Assembly: GCA_021323635.1 (NCBI GenBank)
Contig: JAJPKQ010000037.1
Location: 62,001 to 126,000 of the forward strand
Length of the DNA: 64,000 nucleotides
Direction: 5' to 3'
DNA from: a bacterium
GTDB taxonomy: Bacteria; Actinomycetota; Thermoleophilia; Solirubrobacterales; Solirubrobacteraceae
Part shown: positions 30,871 through 40,418 of the stretch, piece after piece
Layout of the letters: the number at the start of each line of letters is the position of its first letter
Position numbering within the stretch: position 1 is the first letter of the stretch
Notes under the pieces: model-generated
What the model saw: only the letters and a program-made list of their open reading frames with translations
Database searches by the model: none
What the model was told of the DNA's origin: nothing
Translations under genes and position numbers: made by a program

Positions 30871-33192
30871 CTATAGGCGCCGGAGGTTTGCGTACTCGGT
30901 GAGCAGCGTGCGTTCGGACCCGTCCGAGGCGAAGCGCACAACAACCGCGCCGGGCCCGTCGAGCGCGGTGACCACACCCTCGCCAAAGAGGTCGTGCAGG
31001 ACGTCGTCGCCGACGGCGACCTGCAGGCCGCAGCCCACCGTCCCCGCACCCGCCGGTCGCCGTCCAGCTGAGCGCTGCAGCCCCCCCGCAGCGGGCCTGA
31101 GCGCGCGGCGCGAGGCGCCCTGCCAGCCCTCCTGCACGAGGCTCTCCGCAAGCACCTGCTCGGCGGGCAGCTCATCGAGAAAGCGGCTCGCCATCGTGTA
31201 TGAGCTTGCGCCGAAGCTGTAGCGACGCAGCGCCCGGGTGAGGTGCAGGAGCCGCATCGCGCGGGTCAGGCCGACATAGAAAAGGCGGCGCTCTTCTTCT
31301 AAGCCGCCCTCCTCGATCGCCCGCGAATGCGGGATCATGCCCTCCTCGCAGCCGATGATGAAGACGACCGGGTACTCGCTGCCCTTGGCGTTGTGCAGCG
31401 TCGTCAGCGTGACCGCCCCATCGGGCCCGTCCGCCGCCTGCGCCTCCTCGGCGGCACCGGCAAGCGCGGTCTGCTCGAGGAAGCGCTCGAGGCTGAGCGG
31501 CTCGGCCGCGGGCTCCCCCGCCAGCTCTGCCGCCAGCGCGACCAGCTGCTCGAGGTTCTCGATGCGCCCCTGCGCCTCAGGCGAGTCCTCTGCCTGCAAC
31601 GCCGCGATCATGCCGCTCTCGCGCAGGGTCGCTGCGATCAGCTCGGCAACCTCGATGCCGGAGGCGATGCGCGCGCGCAGGGAGTCAAGCAGCGCGGCGA
31701 GCTCGCGCAGCCCCCGCGCCGCGCCGCGGCTGACGCCGGGCACGCTCTCGGCGGAGGCTGCCAGCTCGCAGAGCGAGAGCCCCTGCTCGGCGGCGTAGGC
31801 CTGCAGCCTTGCAAGCGAGGAGGCACCGACGCCCCGCCGCGGCGTCGCCACCGCGCGCAGGAAGGCGACGCTGTCGCGGGGGTTGACCAGCAGCGAGAGG
31901 TAGGCGAGCGCATCCTTGATCTCAGCGCGCTCATAGAAGCGCGCGGCGCCGATCAGCCGGTAGGGGATCTGGTTGCGCACGAGCGCCTCCTCAAGCACCC
32001 GCGACATCGCGTTGGTGCGGTAGAAGACCGCGATCTCCGACAGCGCCCTGCCGCCCTCCAGCTGGCGCTCGATCTCACCCACCACATAGCGGGCCTCCGC
32101 ATGCTCGTCCTCGAGCTCGCTGATGCGCACCGGCTCCCCGGCGCCAAGCTCAGACCACAGCCGCTTGGGCAGGGCGGCGCTGTTGTTGGCGATCAGCGCG
32201 TTTGCGGCATCGAGAATGTGCTGCGTGGAGCGGTAGTTCTGCTCCAAGCGAATCACACGCGCCTCGGGGAAGTCGGCCTCGAAGTCGAGGATGTTTCGCA
32301 CATCGGCGCCGCGAAAGCCGTAGATCGACTGGGCGTCGTCGCCGACCACCGCGAGGTTACGCGCGCCGGGCGGCTTCTCCTCCTCCGCGCTGAGCTCCTC
32401 GCGAGCATCCGCTCGCACCGCAGCTGTGCGATCCGCCAAAAGGCGCACGATCCGGTACTGGGCCAGGTTCGTGTCCTGGTACTCGTCGATCAGGATGTGG
32501 CGGAAATGCAGCGCATAGCGGCTGCGCACCTCCGGATGGCGCTCGAAGAGGCGGACCGTCAGCCTCAGCAGGTCATCAAAGTCAAGCGCGTTGGCGCTCT
32601 GCAGCTCGCGCTCATAGCGGCTATAAGTCTCCGCCAGGAGCTCCTCGAAGCCGCCACGCGAGCGCTCGACCTCGCCGGCGGACAGCAGCTCGTTCTTGGC
32701 CTGCGAGATCCGGCTCTGCAGCAGCGCGGGCGCAAAGCGCTTGGTGTCGACGTCGAGCGACTCGAGCACCCGCTTGACAACGCGGCGAGAGTCTGCCTGG
32801 TCGTAGATAGTGAAGCTCGGCGTATATCCGAGCAGCTCGGCATGCGCTCGCAGCATCCGCGCGCAGACGGAGTGGAAGGTCGCGATCCAAAGGCCCTGCA
32901 CGCTGCGCTGAAGCAGCGCCTCTGCGCGCTCGCGCATCTCGCGTGCAGCCTTGTTGGTGAAGGTGATCGCCAGGATCTGATCGGGAGCTGCCTGGCCTGA
33001 GAAGACGAGATAGGCAAGGCGGTGCGTGAGCACGCGGGTCTTGCCCGAGCCGGCTCCGGCAAGGATCAGCAACGGCCCCTCACCGTGCGTCACCGCAGCG
33101 CGCTGTGGCTCGTTGAGGCCGCCCAGCAGCTCCTCCGCGCGGCCTGAAGCGCCGCCGCCCGCCTTGATGATCACCGTCTGGCCCATCGCCAC
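30871..33192 (-). CDS. pcrA: UvrD/PcrA-family ATP-dependent 3'-5' DNA helicase
   Basis: This superfamily 1 helicase acts in repair and in removing obstacles from DNA. The 773-residue protein has [29 protein letters not shown] (Q-motif plus Walker A, quoted in part), [16 protein letters not shown] (Walker B), [25 protein letters not shown], and [15 protein letters not shown] with [13 protein letters not shown]. The C-terminal [19 protein letters not shown] is the Tudor-like RNA-polymerase-binding element of PcrA, supporting PcrA over Rep or UvrD. It heads the folD-gatCAB run. Confidence 0.95.
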   Translation of the reverse strand: MAMGQTVIIKAGGGASGRAEELLGGLNEPQRAAVTHGEGPLLILAGAGSGKTRVLTHRLAYLVFSGQAAPDQILAITFTNKAAREMRERAEALLQRSVQGLWIATFHSVCARMLRAHAELLGYTPSFTIYDQADSRRVVKRVLESLDVDTKRFAPALLQSRISQAKNELLSAGEVERSRGGFEELLAETYSRYERELQSANALDFDDLLRLTVRLFERHPEVRSRYALHFRHILIDEYQDTNLAQYRIVRLLADRTAAVRADAREELSAEEEKPPGARNLAVVGDDAQSIYGFRGADVRNILDFEADFPEARVIRLEQNYRSTQHILDAANALIANNSAALPKRLWSELGAGEPVRISELEDEHAEARYVVGEIERQLEGGRALSEIAVFYRTNAMSRVLEEALVRNQIPYRLIGAARFYERAEIKDALAYLSLLVNPRDSVAFLRAVATPRRGVGASSLARLQAYAAEQGLSLCELAASAESVPGVSRGAARGLRELAALLDSLRARIASGIEVAELIAATLRESGMIAALQAEDSPEAQGRIENLEQLVALAAELAGEPAAEPLSLERFLEQTALAGAAEEAQAADGPDGAVTLTTLHNAKGSEYPVVFIIGCEEGMIPHSRAIEEGGLEEERRLFYVGLTRAMRLLHLTRALRRYSFGASSYTMASRFLDELPAEQVLAESLVQEGWQGASRRALRPAAGGLQRSAGRRPAGAGTVGCGLQVAVGDDVLHDLFGEGVVTALDGPGAVVVRFASDGSERTLLTEYANLRRL

Positions 33193-33202
33193 TCAGCATA
33201 AG

Positions 33203-33237
33203 GGCGGCAGCGGCACGAGCGGGACCGCTCAGCCGCC
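33203..33237 (-). terminator. Nested hairpin at the cysE 3' end
   Basis: An inner GAGCGG-GA-CCGCTC stem lies inside an outer GGCGGC...GCCGCC pairing and covers the cysE stop codon. It lies between the cysE stop and the pcrA start on the same strand. A rho-independent-like role is plausible, though the usual U-run is missing. Confidence 0.4.
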
Positions 33238-34002
33238 GACCGGATTGCGGCCCTTGCGCGGCTTGGGAGGATGAGCAGACGCGCGAGCACCTGACGCCTT
33301 GCCGTTGCGCGCATTGGCTGCCGTGCCGGCGCCCGCGTCGCCAAGCGCCTCTTCGAGCGCCCCGATGCGCGCGGCCAGCGCTTCGATCGCCTCGGCGATC
33401 GGATCGGGCAGGTGGATCCAGTCGGTGTCCGGCCCCTCCGGCCGGCGCCCCTCCACGCGCACCGGATGGCCCGGATTGCCGACAACGGTCGTGTTCGGGG
33501 GCACATCGTTGATGACAACCGTGTTGGCGCCGATCTTGGCGCCATGACCTACGCGGATCGGCCCCAGCAGCTTCGCGCCGGAGCCGATCGTCACGTTGTC
33601 CTCGACCGTCGGATGGCGCTTGCCGCTCGCAAAGCCGGTGCCGCCTAGGGTCACACCCTGGTAGAGGGTGACATTCGCGCCGATCTGGGCGGTCTCGCCG
33701 ATCACGACCCCGGCGCCATGGTCGATGAAGAGGCCCTCGCCGATCTGCGCCGCCGGATGAATCTCGATCGCGGTCAGCGTGCGCGCGACCAGCGCGACGA
33801 GCCGCGGCGCAAGCGGAATGCGCGCGTCGCTCAGCGCATGCGCGACGCGATGGGCAAGCATCGCGTGGATGCCCGGCCAGGTGAGCACGATCTCTAGCGT
33901 GCTGGCCTCGCGCGCTGCGGGATCGCGCTGCCGGGCGGCTGCGACGTCGCGCCTGACCTCGAAGAGCATCCGCCGGGCGAGGGCAATCCCGGAGCTCAGC
34001 AT
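33229..34002 (-). CDS. cysE: Serine O-acetyltransferase
   Basis: CysE acetylates serine to O-acetylserine, the CysK substrate. The 257-residue protein has the N-terminal helical domain and then the left-handed beta-helix of hexapeptide repeats: IHPAAQIGEGLFIDHGAGVVIG, TLYQGVTLGGTG, KRHPTVEDNVTIGSGAKLLG and IGANTVVINDVPPNTTVVGNP. A C-terminal tail of about 75 residues, rich in Ala, Arg and Lys, follows; it lies where CysE usually offers its CysK-binding terminus. The start is 2 bases after the cysK stop, so the two are coupled. Confidence 0.95.
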   Translation of the reverse strand: MLSSGIALARRMLFEVRRDVAAARQRDPAAREASTLEIVLTWPGIHAMLAHRVAHALSDARIPLAPRLVALVARTLTAIEIHPAAQIGEGLFIDHGAGVVIGETAQIGANVTLYQGVTLGGTGFASGKRHPTVEDNVTIGSGAKLLGPIRVGHGAKIGANTVVINDVPPNTTVVGNPGHPVRVEGRRPEGPDTDWIHLPDPIAEAIEALAARIGALEEALGDAGAGTAANARNGKASGARASAHPPKPRKGRNPVGG

Positions 34003-34004
34003 GG

Positions 34005-34979
<975 letters not shown>

Positions 34980-35019
34980 CTGCCGCGCGCCGATGCCAGC
35001 GGCGCCGCGCAAGCTGCGT

Positions 35020-35574
35020 TCATCGCGCCTGGGCTTCGCGTTCCTTGGCTTCTTCTTCGATTTCCTTGGCGGCTTCAGCCGTTTCCTTGGCTTCGGAGCT
35101 CTTGCCTTCGCGCTTGAGCGTCGCCACTTCTTCGTTCAGTTCCTTGGCTTCCTGGCGGTCTTCGGCTGCCTGCCGGGAGGCACGCTTGCGGGCCGTCGCA
35201 GCCCGTTCGGAGGCGTTCTCGTGCGCTTCTGCTTCCGCTTCCTTGCTTGCCTGTGTCGCCTTCTTGCTCAGTTCGCTCGCTTCTTCTTCGGCGAGCTTGG
35301 CTTCTTCGCTCTTGCCTTCGGACTTCAGCTTCTTGGCTTCTTCGCTGGCTTCGGTGGCTTCATGGCGCTTTTCGCTGGCTTCTTCAGCTGCGCTTGCGGG
35401 CTTTGACGGCGCTTCGGATTCCGCGGCGGCGCTTTCCGTCGCGGTGCTCGCGCTGCCCGAGGTGCTCTTGCTCGTTGATGAGCCACAGGCGGCGGTGCCG
35501 AGGGCGATCAGCGGCGCGGCCAGCAGCGCAAGCAGGGGCCGGCGCAGGCGCAGGCGCTTGGCAGCGAGTCTCAT
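35020..35574 (-). CDS. Lipoprotein with long charged (Glu/Ala/Lys) coiled coil
   Basis: The 184-residue protein has a lipoprotein signal (LLALLAAPLIALGTAACGSS, lipobox Cys near residue 30) and a Ser/Thr linker. About 120 residues of Glu-Ala-Lys-rich helix with repeated blocks follow (KSEGKSEEAKLAEEEA; KREGKSSEAKETAEAA). It should be anchored outside the membrane as an extended helix, and no enzymatic domain is seen. Glutamate is almost always GAA, unlike cysK next door. The start at 35574 puts the signal peptide at the N-terminus. Function is unknown; a spacer or wall-associated stalk is possible. Confidence 0.8.
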   Translation of the reverse strand: MRLAAKRLRLRRPLLALLAAPLIALGTAACGSSTSKSTSGSASTATESAAAESEAPSKPASAAEEASEKRHEATEASEEAKKLKSEGKSEEAKLAEEEASELSKKATQASKEAEAEAHENASERAATARKRASRQAAEDRQEAKELNEEVATLKREGKSSEAKETAEAAKEIEEEAKEREAQAR

Positions 35575-35684
35575 GCACCGCAGGGTACATGCTCGCGCCG
35601 ACGGAAGTGCCCCCCTCGCAGGTCGCAAGCGCAGGGCGGCGCCGATGCGGCTGCGCGGTGGTAGCCTAGATCGCGGAGATCGGG

Positions 35685-36557
35685 ATGAAGGCATCGGGCA
35701 AGTCCACGCTCCTCGGGTTCCTCTCGCTGCTGGCGATTACGGCTGGTGCGCCCGCCAGCGCGCTTGCGGAAGGGGCGACCACAGCGACGCTCGCGCCCTC
35801 CTTCTCGCCAAACAGCGCCGGGGCGCGCACTACGGTCGTCTTCTCCGCGCGCCTGAGCGGCCCGGGCGGCGCGCTGCCCTCCCCGCTCACGAAGCTGACC
35901 GCCTACCTGCCGGTGGGGTTGACCGGCCTGCGCATGCAGTGGCCGCGCACGCTCGGCTGCTCGCTGAGGCGACTGCTCGCACACGGCGGCCGTGCCTGCC
36001 CGGCGCGCTCGCAGATCGGCAGCGGCAGCGCCCTGCTGGGCTGGGAGGAAGGCGGCAGGATCCTGACCGCCAGGGCGCGGCTGTCGGTGTTCGTGGGGCC
36101 GACCGACGGGCCCTATGTGCTCGAGGTGCTGGGCGAAGGGCAGCCGCCGCTGCCGGGGCGAATCGGCTTCACCGAGAGCCTCGCAGCCGTCTCGGCGCCG
36201 TTCTCCTCCTCCACCGAAGCGACGATCCCGGCGATCGTCACGCGCGGCGGCCAGCATGCCTCGACGCTGGAAGTGACGCTTGCGATCGGCGCGCCCGTCG
36301 GCGCTGCCAAGGCCACGCCTGCGCGAGCCGCTCGCAAGCGCGGTTCCGATCGGCGCGCGCTGCGATCGGCCCCGCGGCAGCGTGCGCGCCTACGCCGAGC
36401 CGCTGGCGCGCACCGTCGCCCCCACAGTGGCGTGCGCGGCGAAATGAAGCTCTACCTGCCCGACGCCTGCCCTGTGGGTGGGTACACCTGGGAGGCGATA
36501 TTCGGCTTTGCCGGCGGCTCAACCCAGACGGTGCGCACGCAGACGCCCTGCGGCTGA
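35685..36557 (+). CDS. Exported protein of unknown function, possible compensated frameshift
   Basis: The 290-residue product has a signal peptide (STLLGFLSLLAITAGAPASA) and a domain of beta-strand character (TVVFSARLSGPGGALPSPL, GLRMQWPRTLGC, RIGFTESLAAV). The C-terminal motif DACPVGGYTWEAIFGFAGGS resembles the CPxGGF...F.F..G signature of exported proteins common in Solirubrobacterales-like genomes. Between 36301 and 36444 this frame turns into an arginine-rich low-complexity run, while the +1 frame reads like normal protein for this genome. A pair of compensating indels, or assembly errors, may be present. No function is assigned. Confidence 0.65.
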   Translation: MKASGKSTLLGFLSLLAITAGAPASALAEGATTATLAPSFSPNSAGARTTVVFSARLSGPGGALPSPLTKLTAYLPVGLTGLRMQWPRTLGCSLRRLLAHGGRACPARSQIGSGSALLGWEEGGRILTARARLSVFVGPTDGPYVLEVLGEGQPPLPGRIGFTESLAAVSAPFSSSTEATIPAIVTRGGQHASTLEVTLAIGAPVGAAKATPARAARKRGSDRRALRSAPRQRARLRRAAGAHRRPHSGVRGEMKLYLPDACPVGGYTWEAIFGFAGGSTQTVRTQTPCG

Positions 36558-36618
36558 GCGCCGGGCGGGGAGCCAAAACATCTGGGCGGCGCGCTCGGGT
36601 GCGTCTGCGACCGGACGA

Positions 36619-36939
36619 CTAGAGCTTGCGCACGCGCACGGCCGTTCCGTAAGCGCAGATCTCGGTCCAGTTGCCGCCGAGCTCAGAGGTGTCGAAGCGG
36701 AAGGCGAGCACCGCGTTGGCACCTTTGGCCTCGGCCTCGGCAACCAGCCGCTCAGTGACCTGATCGCGGCTGTGGGCAAGCATCTTGGTCATGCCCTTCA
36801 GCTCGCCGCCAATCAGCGATTTGAGCCCGGCGCCGATCTGGGAGCCGAGGTTGCGCGAGCGCACCGTCAGGCCGTAGACCTCGCCGATTACCTCCTCGAC
36901 CGCGTAGCCGGGCAGGTCGTTCATCGTTGATATCAGCAC
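36619..36939 (-). CDS. YbjQ/UPF0145-family protein
   Basis: The 106-residue protein matches the YbjQ family: MNDLPGYAVEEVIGEVYGLTVRS, a conserved glycine-rich middle (QIGAGLKSLIGGELKGMTKML) and AEAKGANAVLAFRFDTSELG near the end. Family members form small pentameric, possibly metal-binding proteins of unknown cellular role. The full usual length is present. An ATG six codons in (MNDLPG) is an alternative start. It stands alone between an exported-protein gene and the Rrf2 regulator. Confidence 0.9.
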   Translation of the reverse strand: MLISTMNDLPGYAVEEVIGEVYGLTVRSRNLGSQIGAGLKSLIGGELKGMTKMLAHSRDQVTERLVAEAEAKGANAVLAFRFDTSELGGNWTEICAYGTAVRVRKL

Positions 36940-36973
36940 GAGCTCAGGCTAACAGCCGCAGCGCACGGGAGGC

Positions 36974-37366
36974 TCAGATGTAGTACATCGCCGCGCCCGC
37001 CGCGCGCCTCTCGCGCTCGAGCACGTCGGCGATGCTCGCTCGCGCCAGCACGTCGCGGGCGGCGAGGGCGGCGTCGCGCAGCACACCCTCGGCGCCCGCC
37101 CCGAGCTCGCCATCAAGGAGCTCGACGATCTCAAGCACCGTGATCTCGGCGGGCGCCCGCGCCAGGCGATAGCCGCCTTTGACCCCGCGCTGGGAGGTAA
37201 GGATGCCGGCGCGCCGCAGCGTCGCAAACAGCTGCTCGAGGAACTGCGCGGGGATGTCGCGCCGGCGCGCAAGCTCGCCGATCGGCACCGGCTGCTCGCC
37301 GCCGCTGCTCGCAAGCTCGCTGAGCGCAGCAAGCGCGTAGCGGGACTTGGTTGAGATGGTGATCAT
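36974..37366 (-). CDS. Rrf2-family transcriptional regulator lacking Fe-S cysteines
   Basis: This Rrf2 protein of 130 residues has MITISTKSRYALAALSELA, the winged-helix recognition region ARRRDIPAQFLEQLFATLRR and the wing GVKGGYRLARAPAEITVLEI. It has no cysteine at all, so it cannot bind an Fe-S cluster as IscR or NsrR do. That leaves a CymR-like mode using partner or metabolite sensing. cysK-cysE lies about 2 kb away on the same strand, which makes cysteine metabolism a guess worth testing. The ATG at 37366 gives the canonical N-terminus; the track extension is out of family. Confidence 0.9.
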   Translation of the reverse strand: MITISTKSRYALAALSELASSGGEQPVPIGELARRRDIPAQFLEQLFATLRRAGILTSQRGVKGGYRLARAPAEITVLEIVELLDGELGAGAEGVLRDAALAARDVLARASIADVLERERRAAGAAMYYI

Positions 37367-37488
37367 CGCAGCACCCTGGCGGCGCAGCATAGCCCCGGGC
37401 GCCCCGGTCGCGCGCTGCTGTGGGGTGGCGGCAAGGGGCAACGCGCACCCGGCGGCGGCGCCTGGGAGCCGGGCAGCGGCGTGCGCCG

Positions 37489-38709
37489 CTACAGCCAGCC
37501 GCGCTCGGTGGCGATCAGGACGGCCTGGGCTCGATCGACCGCGCCGAGCTTGCCGTAGATGTTGTGCAGATGGGTGCGGACGGTGCTGGTCGAGAGCAGC
37601 AGCTCGTGCGCGATCTGCTTGTAGACCTTGCCTTCGGCAAGGCGCTGCAGAACGCCGATCTCGCGCGCGGAGAGCGGACAGGGATCGACATGCCGGCGCC
37701 TGGCGGCGGTGGCCGTCGGCAGCTCATACATGATCTGGCGCAGCTTCGCCGGCCCCAGGCCCACAGCGCGCGCGCCCGCCAGCATCTCGACAGGCGAGAC
37801 GGGCGTGCCCTGGCCGTAGTGGGCAAGCATGTCCCCCAGGCGCACGAGCGCAGCCTCGCCGTCGATCTCAGGGTTGTGATGGCGCTCGATCACCGAGGCG
37901 ATCGTCGCCGGCAGGCCCCAGCGGCGTGCAAATACGCCCCCCATCAGGGTGTGGTCGACGCCCAGCTCGCGGCGCTCCTGGTGGACGCGCTGCTCGGGAG
38001 TGCCCGCGCCCTGGTGCACCAGCGTCGGGTAGCCAGGGTAGGCGTGCATGAGCACGAGCTTGCCGACATCGTGCAGCAGGCAGATCGCGGTGAGGCGGTC
38101 ACGATGCTCGTAGCCGACCTCCGCTGCCACGCAGTCGGCCGCCTGCTGGCAGGCGAGCGCGTGCAGTCGGAAGCGCTCAGGCGTCGTGTCCCAGACGCCC
38201 GAGTGCTCGAAGAAGTCAAACGTGCGCATCGCTCCGACCAGCGTACGCAGGGCGTCCACCGTCAACAGCTCGACCGCGCCGACGACGGTGTCGATGCGTC
38301 CGGAGGTAGGCGTCGGCGCCTCGTTTGCGACGTGCAGCACGCGCAACGTCAGCGCGACGTCGGACTCGATCGCCGCGACGATCTCGGCGGTCGCGACGTG
38401 CTCGTCCTCGAGCAGCGCCAGCAGGCGCTCGCGCGAGGCCGCAAGCGCGGGAAAGGCCTCGATCGCCTGGAAGGCCTTGGTCAGGCGCTGCGCTCGTCCG
38501 GCGCCATAGCGGTCATCGGGCGCAAGCTGGGCGTCCGCCTCCTTGAGCGCGCCATCAGAGTCGACCGCGCGCAGACGCCGTGGCCGCTCCGCGCCGGCAG
38601 CTAGCTCCGCTGAGGCGTCCGACGCAGACCCGCTGCGCGCGCCCCTCCGCGTCCGCGGGGCTCCGAGCGCTCGCTTGCCGCTCGCTTCGATGCTCTTTGC
38701 TGGTTCCAT
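37489..38709 (-). CDS. HDOD-domain protein fused to a LuxR-type DNA-binding domain
   Basis: After about 80 disordered, arginine-rich residues, the 406-residue protein has an HDOD domain (about 85-290). It begins AFPALAASRERLLALLEDE and includes LLTVDALRTLVGAMRTF, AICLLHDVGKLVLMHAYP and VIERHHNPE, where HD residues are visible. The C-terminus (about 335-402) is a LuxR/NarL helix-turn-helix: LSAREIGVLQRLAEGKVYKQ, then STSTVRTHLHNIYGKLGAVD. HDOD domains usually act in signalling scaffolds; the fused HTH suggests direct control of transcription. AGG lies 6 bases before the ATG. It is monocistronic, and its targets are unknown. Confidence 0.88.
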   Translation of the reverse strand: MEPAKSIEASGKRALGAPRTRRGARSGSASDASAELAAGAERPRRLRAVDSDGALKEADAQLAPDDRYGAGRAQRLTKAFQAIEAFPALAASRERLLALLEDEHVATAEIVAAIESDVALTLRVLHVANEAPTPTSGRIDTVVGAVELLTVDALRTLVGAMRTFDFFEHSGVWDTTPERFRLHALACQQAADCVAAEVGYEHRDRLTAICLLHDVGKLVLMHAYPGYPTLVHQGAGTPEQRVHQERRELGVDHTLMGGVFARRWGLPATIASVIERHHNPEIDGEAALVRLGDMLAHYGQGTPVSPVEMLAGARAVGLGPAKLRQIMYELPTATAARRRHVDPCPLSAREIGVLQRLAEGKVYKQIAHELLLSTSTVRTHLHNIYGKLGAVDRAQAVLIATERGWL

Positions 38710-38994
38710 ATCTAGCCTGCTCCGTCCGTGGCGCTGTTCAGCTGGGTTGGGGTTATTCGGTCTCTGCCTGCCGGCGCCAGCGCGGGCGCGGCATGCAACA
38801 TTCGCTTCCTTATGCGCCAGCTATCGGCAGCGGTGGACGGGTGGTTGAGGCCCATTTGGGCGCCCCACCGAGAGGCTGAGGACGTCCAGCAGCGCCGACG
38901 GCGCGCGGAAGCCGCCTAAAGCTGCGCGAAGCTGCTCAACGATCGCGCGCGCAAAGGCGCAATGAGCCTGTGCAGCGGCGCTCCGAGGGCTCGA

Positions 38995-40407
38995 TCATCC
39001 GTCCAGGGCGAGTTGCTGCGCCGAGGTTTGCAGGGCGTCCTTCATGCGCTCCAGGGCCTGCTCGCGCCCCAGCGCGGCAAGGCTCTCGAAGATCCCGGGA
39101 GAGACCGCGCGCCCGGCGATCGCAACGCGGATCGGTTGGTAGAGCGCGCCGGGCTTGACGCGCTCGCGGGCGATGATCGCTGCCAGCGCCAGCTCGATCT
39201 GGCGCTCATCGAAGGGCTCGCAGGTGCGCAGCGCCTCGTAGGCGCGCATTAGCAGCTCCCTGCCGGCGCGATCGAGGTGGCGCGCGGCCGCTTGGGCGTC
39301 GATCTCACGGCGCTCAAAGAGGAAGCCTGCCAGCGGCCAGAACTCGGCCAGCGTTTGGATCTTCTCCTGGCTGATCGCAGCGGCGCGGTGCAGCAGCTGT
39401 GGGTGGCGCGCGAGCGCCTGGGCGTGCTCAGGCTGCTCGGTGGCGATGAACGCCTGCAGCCTGGCCGCAAGCTCGGCGGCCGGGAGCGCGCGGATGTAGA
39501 TGCCGTTCAGCCAGCGCAGCTTGGCGGCGTCGAAGCGCGCGGGGTTGCGGCTGACGCGCTCCAGCGTGAAGCGCGCAATCAGCTGCTCGCGCGAGAGCAC
39601 CGTCTGGTCGTCGCCCGCCCCCCAGCCGAGCAGCGCGAGGTAGTTGCAGACCGCCTCCGGCAGCAGCCCTTCTGTGCGCAGCTCCTGCACCGAGGCCGCC
39701 CCGTGGCGCTTGGAGAGCTTTCTGCCATCGGGCCCGTGGAGCAGCGGAAGGTGCGCATAGGCGGGCGGCCCATCCTCGCCCCCCAGGCCAAGCTCGCGAG
39801 CTGCTTCGATCACAAGCAGCTGCTTGGGGGTGTTGGAGAGATGATCCTCGCCGCGCACGACGTGGCTGACGCGATCATCCAGGTCGTCGATCGCGACCGC
39901 GAAGTTGTAGAGCACGCTGCCGTCCGCGCGCGCGATCACGGGATCGTCGAGATGGGCGTGCGCAAAGACGGTGTCGCCGCGGATCAGGTCGTGCACGACG
40001 GTCTCGCCCTGCTCGGGCACGCGCAGGCGGATCGCGCCCTCCCCGTCGTCGCGCCCGCGGAAGCCGCGCTGGGCGCCGTGACGCTCCTTGAAGGCCTTGA
40101 CGTCCGCCGCCGTCGCCAGGCAGCGATAGGCGCGACCACTCTCAAGCAGCGCTGCCAGTGCCTGGCGGTGGCGCTGCTCGCGGGCGCTCTGCAGGAAGGG
40201 TCCCTCGTCGTAGTCGATCTCCAGCCAGCGCAGCGCGTCCAAGATCTGCTCGATGTTCTCGGCGCTGGAGCGCTCGCGGTCGGTGTCCTCGATGCGCAGG
40301 ATCAGCGCACCGCCGCTCGCGCGCGCAAGCAGGAAGTTGTAGAGAGCGGTGCGAGCGCCGCCGATGTGCAGCGCTCCGGTGGGTGATGGCGCAAAGCGAA
40401 GACGCAT
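38995..40407 (-). CDS. gltX: Glutamyl-tRNA synthetase
   Basis: GltX charges tRNA(Glu) and, in organisms with GatCAB, often tRNA(Gln) as well. The 470-residue class I synthetase has the HIGH motif in FAPSPTGALHIGGARTALYN, the acceptor-binding region LYNFAVAIDDLDDRVSHVVR, and the KMSKS motif as KLSKRHGAAS, followed by the helical anticodon-binding domain. GatCAB is encoded 10 kb away, supporting a non-discriminating role. Its start codon is only 11 bases from the divergent nfo start. Confidence 0.96.
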   Translation of the reverse strand: MRLRFAPSPTGALHIGGARTALYNFLLARASGGALILRIEDTDRERSSAENIEQILDALRWLEIDYDEGPFLQSAREQRHRQALAALLESGRAYRCLATAADVKAFKERHGAQRGFRGRDDGEGAIRLRVPEQGETVVHDLIRGDTVFAHAHLDDPVIARADGSVLYNFAVAIDDLDDRVSHVVRGEDHLSNTPKQLLVIEAARELGLGGEDGPPAYAHLPLLHGPDGRKLSKRHGAASVQELRTEGLLPEAVCNYLALLGWGAGDDQTVLSREQLIARFTLERVSRNPARFDAAKLRWLNGIYIRALPAAELAARLQAFIATEQPEHAQALARHPQLLHRAAAISQEKIQTLAEFWPLAGFLFERREIDAQAAARHLDRAGRELLMRAYEALRTCEPFDERQIELALAAIIARERVKPGALYQPIRVAIAGRAVSPGIFESLAALGREQALERMKDALQTSAQQLALDG

Positions 40408-40418
40408 ATGATCGCTGA

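Noticed and set aside
38710-38994. 285-base gap upstream of the HDOD-LuxR gene inspected for a riboswitch or small RNA
   Set aside because: Neither c-di-GMP nor c-di-AMP riboswitch cores, nor RNase P or tmRNA signatures, could be matched. It probably holds only the promoter and the gltX 3' flank.
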